Source: JAAURB01 sp049649525 (GTDB taxonomy: Bacteria > Cyanobacteriota > Cyanobacteriia > Cyanobacteriales > Microcoleaceae). Taken from it: a stretch of DNA of 64,000 nt. Shown piece after piece: positions 52,446 to 62,709 of the stretch (the stretch's first letter is position 1; each line of letters starts with the position of its first letter). The notes below the pieces were generated by a model. The model had not been told where the DNA came from. It made no database searches and was given only the letters and a program-made list of their open reading frames with translations. The stretch spans positions 1-64,000 of the forward strand of contig JBARZE010000050.1 of assembly GCA_049649525.1 (NCBI GenBank), read 5' to 3'. The position numbers and the translations under genes are program-made.

Positions 52446-53783
52446 TTACGGTAAATGAGTGGCGAAGTAAAGTTGATATAACTGACATCTGGGAATGACT
52501 CGATTACCAATGCAGGTAATTAACCCCATATTTTCTAATTGATTGGCGATAATTGGATTGAGTTTAATATCTTTGTTTAGATTGATTACCTGTTTAAATG
52601 CAGTGACTAAGTCAGGTTGAGCGGTTAATAACATCAGATAATGCTGCAAATACTCACGATAAATACCACAAATAGTGGGTGCATCCTGTAGTAATTTTTC
52701 TAAAGTTATTTCAGTTTGAACCAAATGATAAAAGGCTAATTGGACTAAATAAGGATGTCCTCCGAGCAACTGTTGTAAAGTTTGTAATTTTTGAATTCCT
52801 TCTGCTTCGACTGCCCAATCTAACTGATAACGCAGCGCTAATTCCTGCATTTGTCCGATAGTTAAAGGGGGTAGTTGAATTGGTAAACCGATAGAATTTA
52901 GACGGCTAGGATATAACGGAATTTCGATTTCTGTAGAATGCACTAAAACACAACGGAGTTTTTTCATAATTTCTACTCGCTTGGCTTCTTCGTACCAAGA
53001 ACATAATACAAGTAGGGTTTCTTGCATGATTTCCGGAGACTGAAAAAGTAGATTCATTCCATCCCAACCCATCAGTAAAGGACTGTTGAGGGAAGGGAGT
53101 AAATATTGCTTGAGATAGCGAGTACAACTGACTTTACTACCTACATCATTATCCCAAAAATGATCTAACTTTAATTCTAATTTTAATTGCTCAGTAATAT
53201 TAATACAAAGCCAGCGTAAAAACTGGTCAATATTGATTAAATTAGCAGGTGTAATTTGCTTAAAATCGATATAAACAGTTCGGTATCCTTGAGACGCTGC
53301 ACGAGCCATAATTCGGACAAGGAGAGAGCTTTTGCCCATTTTAAGAGGGGCTTTAATCCACAGAATATTACCGTCGAGTTCTATTTCACGATAGACAGTC
53401 ATTTCCAGCGGAGGACGCTCAATATAAAAAGCCGAACCTAGGGGAAGTAAGTAACCGGGAAACTCAAGAATATTAACAGGTGAATGTGTTTCTACTGAGA
53501 AACGATGATGATAATTTGCAATCAGTTGTTGTTGTTGAGGTGTAACTTCAAGGGATTCTACAATTGAGCGAAAGCTTACTTTAGAAATAGATTTGCCCAG
53601 CAAAGCTGAGACCAGATGCCACAATTTATGCGCTACTTTTTTTAAGTAATCTGCCTCAAAATGATAGGCTTCAGCCATACTGTTATAGGTCTGTCCCTCC
53701 CAAGTTTGACAAAGAATAATTTCTTGTACAGCATTTAAATGGCCTGTTGCTTCCATTAACTTGAGCAATTCATTAAGCGTCAT
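52446..53783 (-). CDS. AAA-like NTPase (AAA_35 / vWA-MoxR-associated type)
   Basis: The 445-residue protein has an N-terminal helical domain (about 1-90, MTLNELLKLMEATGHLNAVQ) like the one found on vWA-MoxR-associated cyanobacterial proteins. The Walker A loop follows (APLKMGKSSLL, Gly150, Lys151, Ser152) in the AAA-like domain; this class has been grouped with signal-transducing (STAND-like) NTPases. Walker B is degenerate (LLMGWDGMN, Asp241). Such proteins often carry a fused effector; none is present here. The partner and signal are unknown. Confidence 0.75.
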   Translation of the reverse strand: MTLNELLKLMEATGHLNAVQEIILCQTWEGQTYNSMAEAYHFEADYLKKVAHKLWHLVSALLGKSISKVSFRSIVESLEVTPQQQQLIANYHHRFSVETHSPVNILEFPGYLLPLGSAFYIERPPLEMTVYREIELDGNILWIKAPLKMGKSSLLVRIMARAASQGYRTVYIDFKQITPANLINIDQFLRWLCINITEQLKLELKLDHFWDNDVGSKVSCTRYLKQYLLPSLNSPLLMGWDGMNLLFQSPEIMQETLLVLCSWYEEAKRVEIMKKLRCVLVHSTEIEIPLYPSRLNSIGLPIQLPPLTIGQMQELALRYQLDWAVEAEGIQKLQTLQQLLGGHPYLVQLAFYHLVQTEITLEKLLQDAPTICGIYREYLQHYLMLLTAQPDLVTAFKQVINLNKDIKLNPIIANQLENMGLITCIGNRVIPRCQLYQLYFATHLP

Positions 53784-54535
53784 TATTGATGCGTTTTCCC
53801 GGTGAATAAGCTGACGATAAACTGAGTTGTTTCATTCATCGTCAAAGAAAATGCCTTAGAAAAAGCTTGTTCTTCGGGGCTATATTACCAGAAAGAGAGA
53901 TTGAGTGACTCATGGGGTTAGTATAGTTGCTCAATCAGTTACCTCAATCTATTGACAAAAAACAGAGAATATGATCTTTCTACCTAGAAAGACTTTAACA
54001 GAATTCAAATCAGATTACTATCTATTAGACAAAAACAAAATATATATATCCTGCCATATTTATTGCAATGTTTTGTTATATTTTTTATAACATTATACTT
54101 AGATTTCCTCATATCATTAAATTTTGTATCTAAAAATAGATAGTCTCTCAAAAAATGTTGTTTTTCTTTATAATCCAGGTAACTTTCTTAACTCAGATCA
54201 AGTTACTTTTGACTCTTCCCAGTTGAGGAATCTGTTGATAAAGTAAAACTATTCGGAGTCCGAACAGTAATTAATTCAACTTTTTTCATGAGTAATGATC
54301 AAAGTCAGTCGATTACGAAAACGGGCAATACATAGCAACGTTAATACAGTTTAAGACTAGGGTCAGGTCTATAGTCTTAAATAGTATACCACTACCTCAT
54401 TAAATATCAGACTGGGAATGAACTTGATTTAATTTGAAGGAATTCATTCCCATTTCCTATTCTTACTGAAAAGTAGAATTCTATTGCAGCTTTAGCGACT
54501 CATCCCATTCATACTCTACTATCAAGAACAGAAAA
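53784..54535. other. Long AT-rich intergenic region
   Basis: About 750 AT-rich bases have no gene found on either strand. Poly-T and AT runs occur throughout, and no hairpin with a U-tract or repeat stands out. It is the upstream region of both the AAA-like gene and the small gene at 54536. Confidence 0.5.
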
Positions 54536-54877
54536 ATGACTGATAAAAAAATTAATTTAACAGCCCTAATTGTGATGAAGGAAATTGAAGATTTCTTAAT
54601 GGCTTCTGACCACCCAGTGTATCAGGTATTTTTTTCCTCCTTGCCTTTACGAAATCAGTTAATTACCCGTGTTTTAGCTTGTATTCCTCATCGCTATAAA
54701 GTGGTTAAAAGCTTACAAGCATTAACCGATAATTCTCTCAATTGTTCTCATACGCCTTTACAAGAACGGCTATTAATTGAAGATTTAATTAGCCAGATTA
54801 TTTCTACAATTATCTTAGAAAGTTATCAAGAAATTAATCCTCATAAATTATTAGAAGAACTGGTAATTACATCCTAA
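54536..54877 (+). CDS. Small hypothetical protein
   Basis: The 113-residue product is helical (LTALIVMKEIEDFLM, YKVVKSLQALTDNSLN) and lacks membrane segments or signal peptide. An ATG start and good codon use support a gene, but I do not recognise a family. It lies between a 750-base non-coding region and the macroglobulin gene, in convergent orientation with the latter. Confidence 0.5.
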   Translation: MTDKKINLTALIVMKEIEDFLMASDHPVYQVFFSSLPLRNQLITRVLACIPHRYKVVKSLQALTDNSLNCSHTPLQERLLIEDLISQIISTIILESYQEINPHKLLEELVITS

Positions 54878-54968
54878 GATAAAGCAAATTACTGTCAATT
54901 ATATCACTAATAATCATCACTAAAAGAGAGATTATTTAGTCTCTCCCTATCTCAATATAAAAATTTCT

Positions 54969-57900
54969 CTAGGGTTCAGAGATAACTAAAATAGAGGAAG
55001 TCGCCCGCCCAAATTCTTCAGGTGCATATTGTAAATGAGCCTTTGTACCCGGCCAGAGAAACTCACCAGCAGTAACAGAACGCACGAGATAATGGAGTTG
55101 ATAAACTCCTGGTTCTAAAGTGTCTGCATAAGCAAAAATCCGGTCTTTGTAGATGGTTTGATAGTCAATTTGCCAACTATCTGCTTGTGCTTGCACGGCT
55201 TGATTACTAATTTCAAAACTCGTATCAACCACTTCCATTCCAGCCGGTAAGGGGTCTACAATCATCACATGATTTACCCGACGATCAACAATCAGTTCTA
55301 AACCGATATCAAACACTTGTCCGGGTAACACTTTAAAGGGTGTTTCTTGAGTGGATAAACCCATATTTTCTAAGACTTGATTATCATTGGCCAGCCGAAC
55401 GTTTCTATCGACTCGCAACCCATTAAATCGTCCAGGTTGATTACCCGCTAAGCGATAATTGAAAGCGATCGCATAATTAAGCTTTTCATCGCTGAATGGA
55501 GTGATAACTAAATTGTTTTTTCCGGGTGGTAATTCTTTTAAAAGAAGTGTTAAGTTCCAGCTTGTATTGTCAGTACCATTTAACTGAAATGATCCCAATT
55601 GTTGGGTTCCGAGTTGAACTTCAACTGCCAGATTTTCGGGAATAGATTCAGTTTCAGCATAAGCGACTAATGCAGTTAAAGCGGCGGCATTATCATAACC
55701 ATTATTCCACATTCCATTTCGCCGTGAATCGAGTAAACTTTGTAGTAATTTATCGATTAATTCGGGTTGACGGTTTTGAGCTATCATTAATTGTAATGCT
55801 TCTGCTTGGGCAACAGTTGCTGAACTCATCCATTGATCTTCTGGAGGAAGATTAACTGTTGCAGTTCTTCCGGTTTGATAAATAACTTCTTCTAATTCAG
55901 TCAATAAAGTCTCTAATTCTGATTGCCATTGAGGGAAATTTGTCAAGTATCGCGCGAGTTTAATTTGAGTGACTAAATCAAATTCTTTGCGTAAGCCATA
56001 AATATCAGAAATAAACTCATTTCGAGGTTCTTCCCAATTGGCTAACGCCATCAAAATATTTAACCGCAGCCGATTTTTACACACCAAACTGGTACAGAAA
56101 TTATCTTTTCCAGGGTTTGCTAAAATTTGTTGTAAATAGGTTTGCAGAGAATTGATTAATGCGGCCGGAACTTCTATTCCCGCAACATCTGCTTTAAATA
56201 AAGCTTCGGCTGTATAAACAGAGAGAAACCGATCGGAGATTGTTTGTCCCGGATATGCACTGATTCCTCCATCTTCTGCTTGCAATAAAGTAATTTTTTC
56301 AATCGCTTCAGAGATTTTTTGATTTAGATTTAATTCTGTAAACGCTTGATTATATTTTTCACCTAACTGTTTCAAATTAGCTGCAATGACTAATTGATTA
56401 ATATTGGGTTCTAAAAATGAGGTTTCTGTTTGCCGAAAGATCGCTTTTGCAGGGGCAGTAATTTGTGGAATTAAAGTACTAGAAATAGAAATATCTAAAC
56501 CTCCAGTTTCCCGCATCATATTACGACTAACATTAAGTGGAATCACTATTTTTTCCGTGGTTATTCCCGTTTCAATCACTGATTCTGTGACTGTATAAGG
56601 CTTCACCTCTAACGGCACTTCAAAGGCATCAGATTGATTATTAAATTCAGTGGTAAACTTAACTTGAGTGGTTCCCGCTTCTTGCACAACCATCGGAAAT
56701 TGATAAGCTTCAGTTCCCGGTTGTAGCCTGCTTTTAATTGTTTGACGGGTTTGATTAGCCGCTGAGAATTTGATGCCGCTATCTAATTCCCCAGTAATAT
56801 TTACCGTTCCTGTTTTCGGTGTGGTATTAGTAACAGCAACTCCCCCTAAAATCTTATCTCCCGGACGAGAAAATTGCGGCAATATAGGGTTAGAAAGTAG
56901 TGTCTGAGTTGTGATAAATGTAGACTCAGTCGAACCAAAATGTAAGTTCCCGTCTGTTGCTACAACCATGACGCGCCATGTGGTAAAATCATCGGTCAGA
57001 TTAAATTTAATTGTGGCTTTTCCTTGATTATCCGTCACCACCGAACTATTGTAATAGGCTAAAGGTTGAAAGTCTTTCCGCAGTCGAGGACTGGCAATAC
57101 TCGCAGATGTTCCACCCCCATAACCCCAGCCTTTTTCTGCTGCAAAACTTGCTGATGCTGCCACTTGTACATCCGGACGATTATCACTAAACCGAGTAGA
57201 AATAGGTTGGTATGCATACACGGTTTCTAATAAATTGGGCGGACGATAACCATTGAGTTGTAAGATAGCATCATTCACCACCATCACAGTCAGTTGTCCG
57301 CGAATAGGTCGATTTTCACTATCTTTTAATTCAAGTTCTAAGGTTTGTTGTGCACCGGGCTTTAATTCGGTTTGAGTGGGTGTAACATCTACTTGTAAAG
57401 ACTGATTTTCTAAGTCCGTTTCAAAAGCAGCAAAACCGATTTTTGTTAATTGGTCAATACTACCCGGTTCAACTTCAGATAACGGCATTCCTTGACGCAC
57501 TAACACCGCTTCTACTGCTGCATTGGGTAACATTTCTGGGGTGACGGTAAACTGAATTTGTGGCGCACCTCCGGTAACGGTTGTTTGCATTTCATACAAA
57601 GGTTTATCCCGAATTACAGCAAAATAAAGTTCCCCCGCTTCAAAGGTCGATTGTATTAATGCTGTTGCCGTTTCTCCGGGTTGATATTTATCTTTATCGA
57701 GTTTAATTTCTAAGCGATTTTCATCTAAACTTCGCCAACTAACGGCAGAATTTCCAGTCACCCAAATTTGAATATCTGTTGCGGTTGTTGTATCTGGACT
57801 ATTACCAAAATTAGCCCGAATGCGATAAGATCCAGAGTCAGGCGGGGTTAAATTAACCGTTTTTGCTGTTTTCTCAGACTTCGTAGTTGTTTCTGCAACA

Positions 57901-60713
57901 GTTTCATATTCAATCTGATTTTTTGCTGTTCTTCCTCCTTCTACAACGCGAGTTACACTACTATAATTCATCTTTTGTAATTCCAGACGAACTGCAACGT
58001 TATCTAAGACTTTCCCTTCCGGATTAGTCACAATCACTTCTATTGGAAACGCCTGATTTGCTTCCGCAACAAACGGACTTTTCAAACCAATTAAACGGTT
58101 ACTCGGCAAAGCAGTAATAGTTTTAGAATTAGAAACGGCTAAATTAGAAACATCTCCAACTTCTACATCAATCCGATATTCTGTCGGATAAGGTAAATCC
58201 TTAGCAATCTTAACAGTTTGATTGTCTTTTCCTTCGTCATTTAAAACTTGATTTTTCTGCCACACATCACTCGAAATACTCGGCTGTTCTTCAGGCCAAA
58301 ACCATTGTCGCCCAAAGGAATATTCTGGCCAACCTTCTGGGATAAAAGTGGTCGGTGTTCTTGTTACATAATATTGGACTTTTCCCCCCACCACCGGAGA
58401 ACCAAATAAATAATCACTCTCTGTATTTGCGGTTAACGTTTCTCCCGCTAAAGCGATATTTTTATCAACATTAATATCTACTTTAAAGTTAGGGGGTTTA
58501 AACTCAGCCACTCGGAAATTACCATTAATTTCTACACCCGTTTCTGCTGTTGCTTTGAGAGTATAGTCGCCTAAAACTGTATCAGTATCGAGGGCAGATT
58601 CAATTGAAAACGTGCCAAATTCATTCGTTGCATAAGTTCCTAAATCTTGTTCTTCTCCATCCGGCTGAATTAATGTGACCTGATAATCCACCTGAGAATC
58701 TTGCTTCAATTCTCCATTTTCTAGATAATATGCTGCACCTGTTAAAGCAATTTTTTCTCCCGGTTGATAAAGCTGACGATCTGAAAAAATCAGACCTCGA
58801 GATTGAGGTGTTTCATTATTCCATTCCGGATAAATTCCATAACCATAAGCCCCACTATAGGCATAAGTGCGAGTAAATGCCCAATCAGAATCTTCTTTAG
58901 CAATGACTAACAATTCGGGGGGTTCAGAAAAGCGTTCACCATTCATACATTGCTGTAATTCTTCAGCATTTAACTGTAAAATCCCCGATCCATTTGTAAT
59001 GCCAGTTGCACAAGCTTTAGGAGTGGGAAATGATTCCGCATCTAATTTAGACTGATAAATCTCAATTGTAGCTTCAGCCGCCGCAGAACCGTCTTCTAAA
59101 TGATGAACTCGAATCAATCCTGACTCCGGAAACCATTGGGCAAATACCCCTAAATTAGTCAGTTGAACTAACCCATAAAATTCTGGTACATTCGATCTTT
59201 TCTGTCCTTCTTGAATATAAGAATTTGTTTTCGCTTGTACGCCATAAGCTAATAATCCCGTTTCTTTTCCTAATCTTCTAGACAAATTTACAGAATTAGT
59301 CACGACTTCATTTTCTAAGTCTTCGACTCGATAAGCACTCCAACTATTTTGAGAGGGTAATAAATTTTTCCGTTCTTTTCTGGGATACGCTGTATCTGTA
59401 TAAACCAAGTCAGTTGGTCTAACTCTTCTATAAGCAGCTTTGTATCGATTTCGAGGCAAATTAACTGTTGAAATATTCAGTTGTAATGGATTATTTGCCG
59501 GGAAAATATTCAGTCCATTCGGCACTTGAATATCAGCCGCTAAATCTCCTGTTTGATAATCAACTGTCATCGATTTCTCTAGGGTTTGACCAAATTGATC
59601 TTCTAAGCCTTGATCCACCGTAATTGTATATTCTGTTTGTGGTGATAATGCCCAAGGATTAATAGTAATAATATCCGACCCTTCATAGGCTTGAATTAGA
59701 CGAGGTACATCCTCGGGTTGTGGACTAATTGTAATATGATTAATCGCAGATTCAGCCGATATTCCATGGTTAAATTTAAGCTGAGGACTACCATTTTCAA
59801 ACCGTCCATAAGTTCCCCCAGCATTCGGTAAACCGTAAGATTCAACCCCTTGAAATTGTAGCGGTTGATAAGTATGAATTTGAGTAGAAACAACAAATTG
59901 ACTCTCTAAATTACCCTGAATTGGACGCACTCCCGGCGTAATTTCTAGGGTATAAATTGAAGATTTTGCTAGACTTTCGGTGGGTGATATTGTATAATGC
60001 CAATTATGATAGGCTGGGTTAAATTGTGCCTGAGGTGATAAATCCTCTGGATCGAACTCATTTTTACTGAGTGCCACCTTCACCGGAATCGTCTGATTTC
60101 CCCCTTCCAAAGCCAGTTTGACGTGTTCCTGTAACGATCTTACATCCAACTGCACATTAGAACGAAACGATAACTGCGGCATTAACCCCACTGGATTTTC
60201 CACGCTGCCGGAACGTGTTTCTGTACCCGGTAAATCAGAGAATTGAATGGACTCTGTGCGAAATGTCCAGGCTAAATCCTGTTCGAGGCGATGATCGTTT
60301 AAATCCTCTAAACCCTGCTTTAACCGTACCTGTACCCGCGTAGACAAAGGCAAAGCTTTATCTGCCTGAAACCCCACCATCCGTGGCGTGAGAAAGCGAA
60401 AATGCCCCGGAAGATTGGGAGTCATTTCAAACTGATTAAGCAGTTGACGCTGGCGAGGAGAATCAAGCTGTTCAACCGGAATTAAGGGGTATTTAAACCG
60501 AATACGAACTTGACTTGAACTCGTTGTTTCGCCCGTTGGGCTAATTTCCTCAATCCAGTCCGGTAACTGTGGCAAAGGCAGAGAAGACACCGCCGTTAAA
60601 GGTTGTGATTCAGGGGCTAAACTCCAAATCCGACATCCAGCTAACGTTACCATAAACAGGATTATCGGTAGAAATCGCTTCCAAAATTGGCGGCGTTGCA
60701 TTCGATTTCTCAT
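54969..60713 (-). CDS. Alpha-2-macroglobulin-family lipoprotein
   Basis: The 1914-residue protein is a bacterial macroglobulin (YfhM-like). It starts with a signal peptide and lipobox LAGC (Cys27). A chain of beta-sandwich macroglobulin domains follows (for example RGLIFSDRQLYQPGEKIALT), then the bait-like region, a thioester-type helical domain and a C-terminal receptor-like domain. Family members trap proteases in the periplasm. The typical thioester motif (C-x-E-Q) is absent: the matching position reads SFLEPNINQLVIAAN. It therefore probably traps without covalent linkage. The partner gene pbpC (PBP1C) is not nearby. Start: M1 at 60713 or M5 (60701); both keep the lipobox. Confidence 0.9.
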   Translation of the reverse strand: MRNRMQRRQFWKRFLPIILFMVTLAGCRIWSLAPESQPLTAVSSLPLPQLPDWIEEISPTGETTSSSQVRIRFKYPLIPVEQLDSPRQRQLLNQFEMTPNLPGHFRFLTPRMVGFQADKALPLSTRVQVRLKQGLEDLNDHRLEQDLAWTFRTESIQFSDLPGTETRSGSVENPVGLMPQLSFRSNVQLDVRSLQEHVKLALEGGNQTIPVKVALSKNEFDPEDLSPQAQFNPAYHNWHYTISPTESLAKSSIYTLEITPGVRPIQGNLESQFVVSTQIHTYQPLQFQGVESYGLPNAGGTYGRFENGSPQLKFNHGISAESAINHITISPQPEDVPRLIQAYEGSDIITINPWALSPQTEYTITVDQGLEDQFGQTLEKSMTVDYQTGDLAADIQVPNGLNIFPANNPLQLNISTVNLPRNRYKAAYRRVRPTDLVYTDTAYPRKERKNLLPSQNSWSAYRVEDLENEVVTNSVNLSRRLGKETGLLAYGVQAKTNSYIQEGQKRSNVPEFYGLVQLTNLGVFAQWFPESGLIRVHHLEDGSAAAEATIEIYQSKLDAESFPTPKACATGITNGSGILQLNAEELQQCMNGERFSEPPELLVIAKEDSDWAFTRTYAYSGAYGYGIYPEWNNETPQSRGLIFSDRQLYQPGEKIALTGAAYYLENGELKQDSQVDYQVTLIQPDGEEQDLGTYATNEFGTFSIESALDTDTVLGDYTLKATAETGVEINGNFRVAEFKPPNFKVDINVDKNIALAGETLTANTESDYLFGSPVVGGKVQYYVTRTPTTFIPEGWPEYSFGRQWFWPEEQPSISSDVWQKNQVLNDEGKDNQTVKIAKDLPYPTEYRIDVEVGDVSNLAVSNSKTITALPSNRLIGLKSPFVAEANQAFPIEVIVTNPEGKVLDNVAVRLELQKMNYSSVTRVVEGGRTAKNQIEYETVAETTTKSEKTAKTVNLTPPDSGSYRIRANFGNSPDTTTATDIQIWVTGNSAVSWRSLDENRLEIKLDKDKYQPGETATALIQSTFEAGELYFAVIRDKPLYEMQTTVTGGAPQIQFTVTPEMLPNAAVEAVLVRQGMPLSEVEPGSIDQLTKIGFAAFETDLENQSLQVDVTPTQTELKPGAQQTLELELKDSENRPIRGQLTVMVVNDAILQLNGYRPPNLLETVYAYQPISTRFSDNRPDVQVAASASFAAEKGWGYGGGTSASIASPRLRKDFQPLAYYNSSVVTDNQGKATIKFNLTDDFTTWRVMVVATDGNLHFGSTESTFITTQTLLSNPILPQFSRPGDKILGGVAVTNTTPKTGTVNITGELDSGIKFSAANQTRQTIKSRLQPGTEAYQFPMVVQEAGTTQVKFTTEFNNQSDAFEVPLEVKPYTVTESVIETGITTEKIVIPLNVSRNMMRETGGLDISISSTLIPQITAPAKAIFRQTETSFLEPNINQLVIAANLKQLGEKYNQAFTELNLNQKISEAIEKITLLQAEDGGISAYPGQTISDRFLSVYTAEALFKADVAGIEVPAALINSLQTYLQQILANPGKDNFCTSLVCKNRLRLNILMALANWEEPRNEFISDIYGLRKEFDLVTQIKLARYLTNFPQWQSELETLLTELEEVIYQTGRTATVNLPPEDQWMSSATVAQAEALQLMIAQNRQPELIDKLLQSLLDSRRNGMWNNGYDNAAALTALVAYAETESIPENLAVEVQLGTQQLGSFQLNGTDNTSWNLTLLLKELPPGKNNLVITPFSDEKLNYAIAFNYRLAGNQPGRFNGLRVDRNVRLANDNQVLENMGLSTQETPFKVLPGQVFDIGLELIVDRRVNHVMIVDPLPAGMEVVDTSFEISNQAVQAQADSWQIDYQTIYKDRIFAYADTLEPGVYQLHYLVRSVTAGEFLWPGTKAHLQYAPEEFGRATSSILVISEP

Positions 60714-60769
60714 TTCAACTCTTTGTCACAGTGCTTCTATCTTAACCTGCTTCTTTTGACGTTGAGTGA

Positions 60770-62500
60770 TTAGTAATGGGTTCCAATTTTACGATAATGA
60801 ACCGCTGTCACGCCCTCAGTACTCAATACCTGTCCATTTTTCACCACCGCGTAAACGATCCAATGATCGCCGCATTCCATCCGCTGCTGCACCTCACATT
60901 CGAGGTAAGCTAAACCATCTTTTAAGATCAAACAACCATTGGAAGCCTCTTCTGTATTCAACTCAGCAAAGCGATCTTCGCCCGGTTCATAACGCTTCAT
61001 AAAATACTTTCGCAGTTGTTGCCCTTCTTCTAATATATTCAGAACGAATTGATCCCCTTGGTAAGTAAAAGATTCTAATGCCCGATCTTTTGCCACCGCA
61101 ACCGTTAAACCTGGGGGGTTAAATGTGGCCTGAGACACCCAAGAAGCCAACATAGCGCTGGTGGCATCCCCTCGCCGACAGGACATCACACACAAAGATC
61201 CCACTAAACGCCCGACAGCTTGGGCGGTACGGTCTGCGCCGCTTGCAGTGACGGAAGTTCGGGCTGTTCTAAGTTTTTGAGATCGTTTTAATAATTGAGC
61301 AAAATCTGTGGCTGCTTCTTTGCAAGTTTGAATCGTGACATCTGTGGGTTTAAACTTCACCCGAATCGGCTCAAACCCCATTTTAAAACCCGCATCTTTT
61401 AACTTATTTTCTAAATAATCAATTGCCTCTCCACTCCAACCAAAAGAACCAAAAACTCCTGCTAATTTATTAGAAGAAGCCGTGTTTAAAACAGTCCCTA
61501 GTGCGGTTTGAATTTGCGTTGGGGCATGACCTCCTAGTGTGGGAGAACCCATAATAAACCCATCACATTTTTCAATTGCTGCTTGAATATCAGTCGATTG
61601 AGCATATTCACAATTAATCGATTCTACCGCCACTCCAGACTTAGTTAAACCTCTAGCGATCGCCTGGGCAACAGTCGCTGTATTACCGTAAGCAGACGCA
61701 TATAATAGAACCACTTGTAAGTCTTGAGACTTTTGTTTTTCACTCCATTCTCGATAGAGTTGAGTCAGTTCTGTTTTGCCATACTGCACTAACGGACCGT
61801 GACCCGTTGCATAATATTTTATAGTCGGGACAGCGGCAATTTTATCTAAAATTGTTAGTACTTGTTTGGGTTGGGCGGCATATAAATTATCAAAATAAAA
61901 CTGTCGATCTTCGCGATAAATTTCCCAGCCTTCATCAAAGACTTGATCGCCACAAACGTGCGCCCCAAATAACTTATCACTATACAAAATTTGGGTAGCT
62001 GGATCATAAGTTAATAATCCATCCGGCCAGCGAGGAGTGGGAGCTAAAATAAATCGTAATTGATGCCCATTGCCTAAATCTAAAGTCTCTTCACCTTTAA
62101 TTACTCTGACATTTATTGTTTCTTCTCGTTCACTAAAATAGGATTTTAAAGCAATCGCAGCCGGATTAGAACAGATAAATTTTACATCAGGCGCTAATGC
62201 TAATAATGCTTTTAAAGTCACGCCACGATTAGCGTTAAAATGTCCTAAAATAATATAATCTAACTGATTCCAATTCAACCGCATTTGTAGAGATTCAATA
62301 TAGTTCGCGGTGAAGGATTCTCCCGGTGGATCAATTAATGCTGTTTTTTCTGCTTGAATCAGATAACTATTGGCTGTTGTTCCGCGTTTCAAAGAATATT
62401 CTACTTCAAATTTTAGCCGATCCCAAGTTCGCGAGCGCACGACTTTTGTATCGGGTGCAATTAATAATGTTTGAACATCACGGGGTTTAATATTAGACAT
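60770..62500 (-). CDS. flv1: Flavodiiron protein Flv1-type
   Basis: The 576-residue protein has a metallo-beta-lactamase-like domain, a flavodoxin domain and a C-terminal NAD(P)H:flavin reductase-like domain, the cyanobacterial flavodiiron (class C) layout. The metal ligands are substituted: H-x-N-x-N-R replaces H-x-E-x-D-H (GHFNANRG), Arg replaces His in the PRWPD segment, and Lys lies at the Asp position (SDKLFG). These changes match Flv1/Flv2. It acts in a heterodimer with Flv3 to reduce oxygen to water with electrons from photosystem I. The flv3 gene lies just upstream on the same strand, so they form an operon. The Flv1 versus Flv2 call rests on the neighbour and is not certain. Confidence 0.85.
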   Translation of the reverse strand: MSNIKPRDVQTLLIAPDTKVVRSRTWDRLKFEVEYSLKRGTTANSYLIQAEKTALIDPPGESFTANYIESLQMRLNWNQLDYIILGHFNANRGVTLKALLALAPDVKFICSNPAAIALKSYFSEREETINVRVIKGEETLDLGNGHQLRFILAPTPRWPDGLLTYDPATQILYSDKLFGAHVCGDQVFDEGWEIYREDRQFYFDNLYAAQPKQVLTILDKIAAVPTIKYYATGHGPLVQYGKTELTQLYREWSEKQKSQDLQVVLLYASAYGNTATVAQAIARGLTKSGVAVESINCEYAQSTDIQAAIEKCDGFIMGSPTLGGHAPTQIQTALGTVLNTASSNKLAGVFGSFGWSGEAIDYLENKLKDAGFKMGFEPIRVKFKPTDVTIQTCKEAATDFAQLLKRSQKLRTARTSVTASGADRTAQAVGRLVGSLCVMSCRRGDATSAMLASWVSQATFNPPGLTVAVAKDRALESFTYQGDQFVLNILEEGQQLRKYFMKRYEPGEDRFAELNTEEASNGCLILKDGLAYLECEVQQRMECGDHWIVYAVVKNGQVLSTEGVTAVHYRKIGTHY

Positions 62501-62709
62501 ATTTTTAAAGCAATTAAAGATAACAGTAGTAAAGGTTATTTGTTGTGATTGATTCGTTTTGAGTTCGGGGTGATTAGTCCTCTTTCAATTGATAACTTTT
62601 GGTGGAATTGAACTCTATTAAGCATCCACAGCCTCGTTATCATCGCAATAGTTAAAGGTTGATGTTTACCACCGATAACAAATCACTTTTGACTAATCAC
62701 CCATCACTT

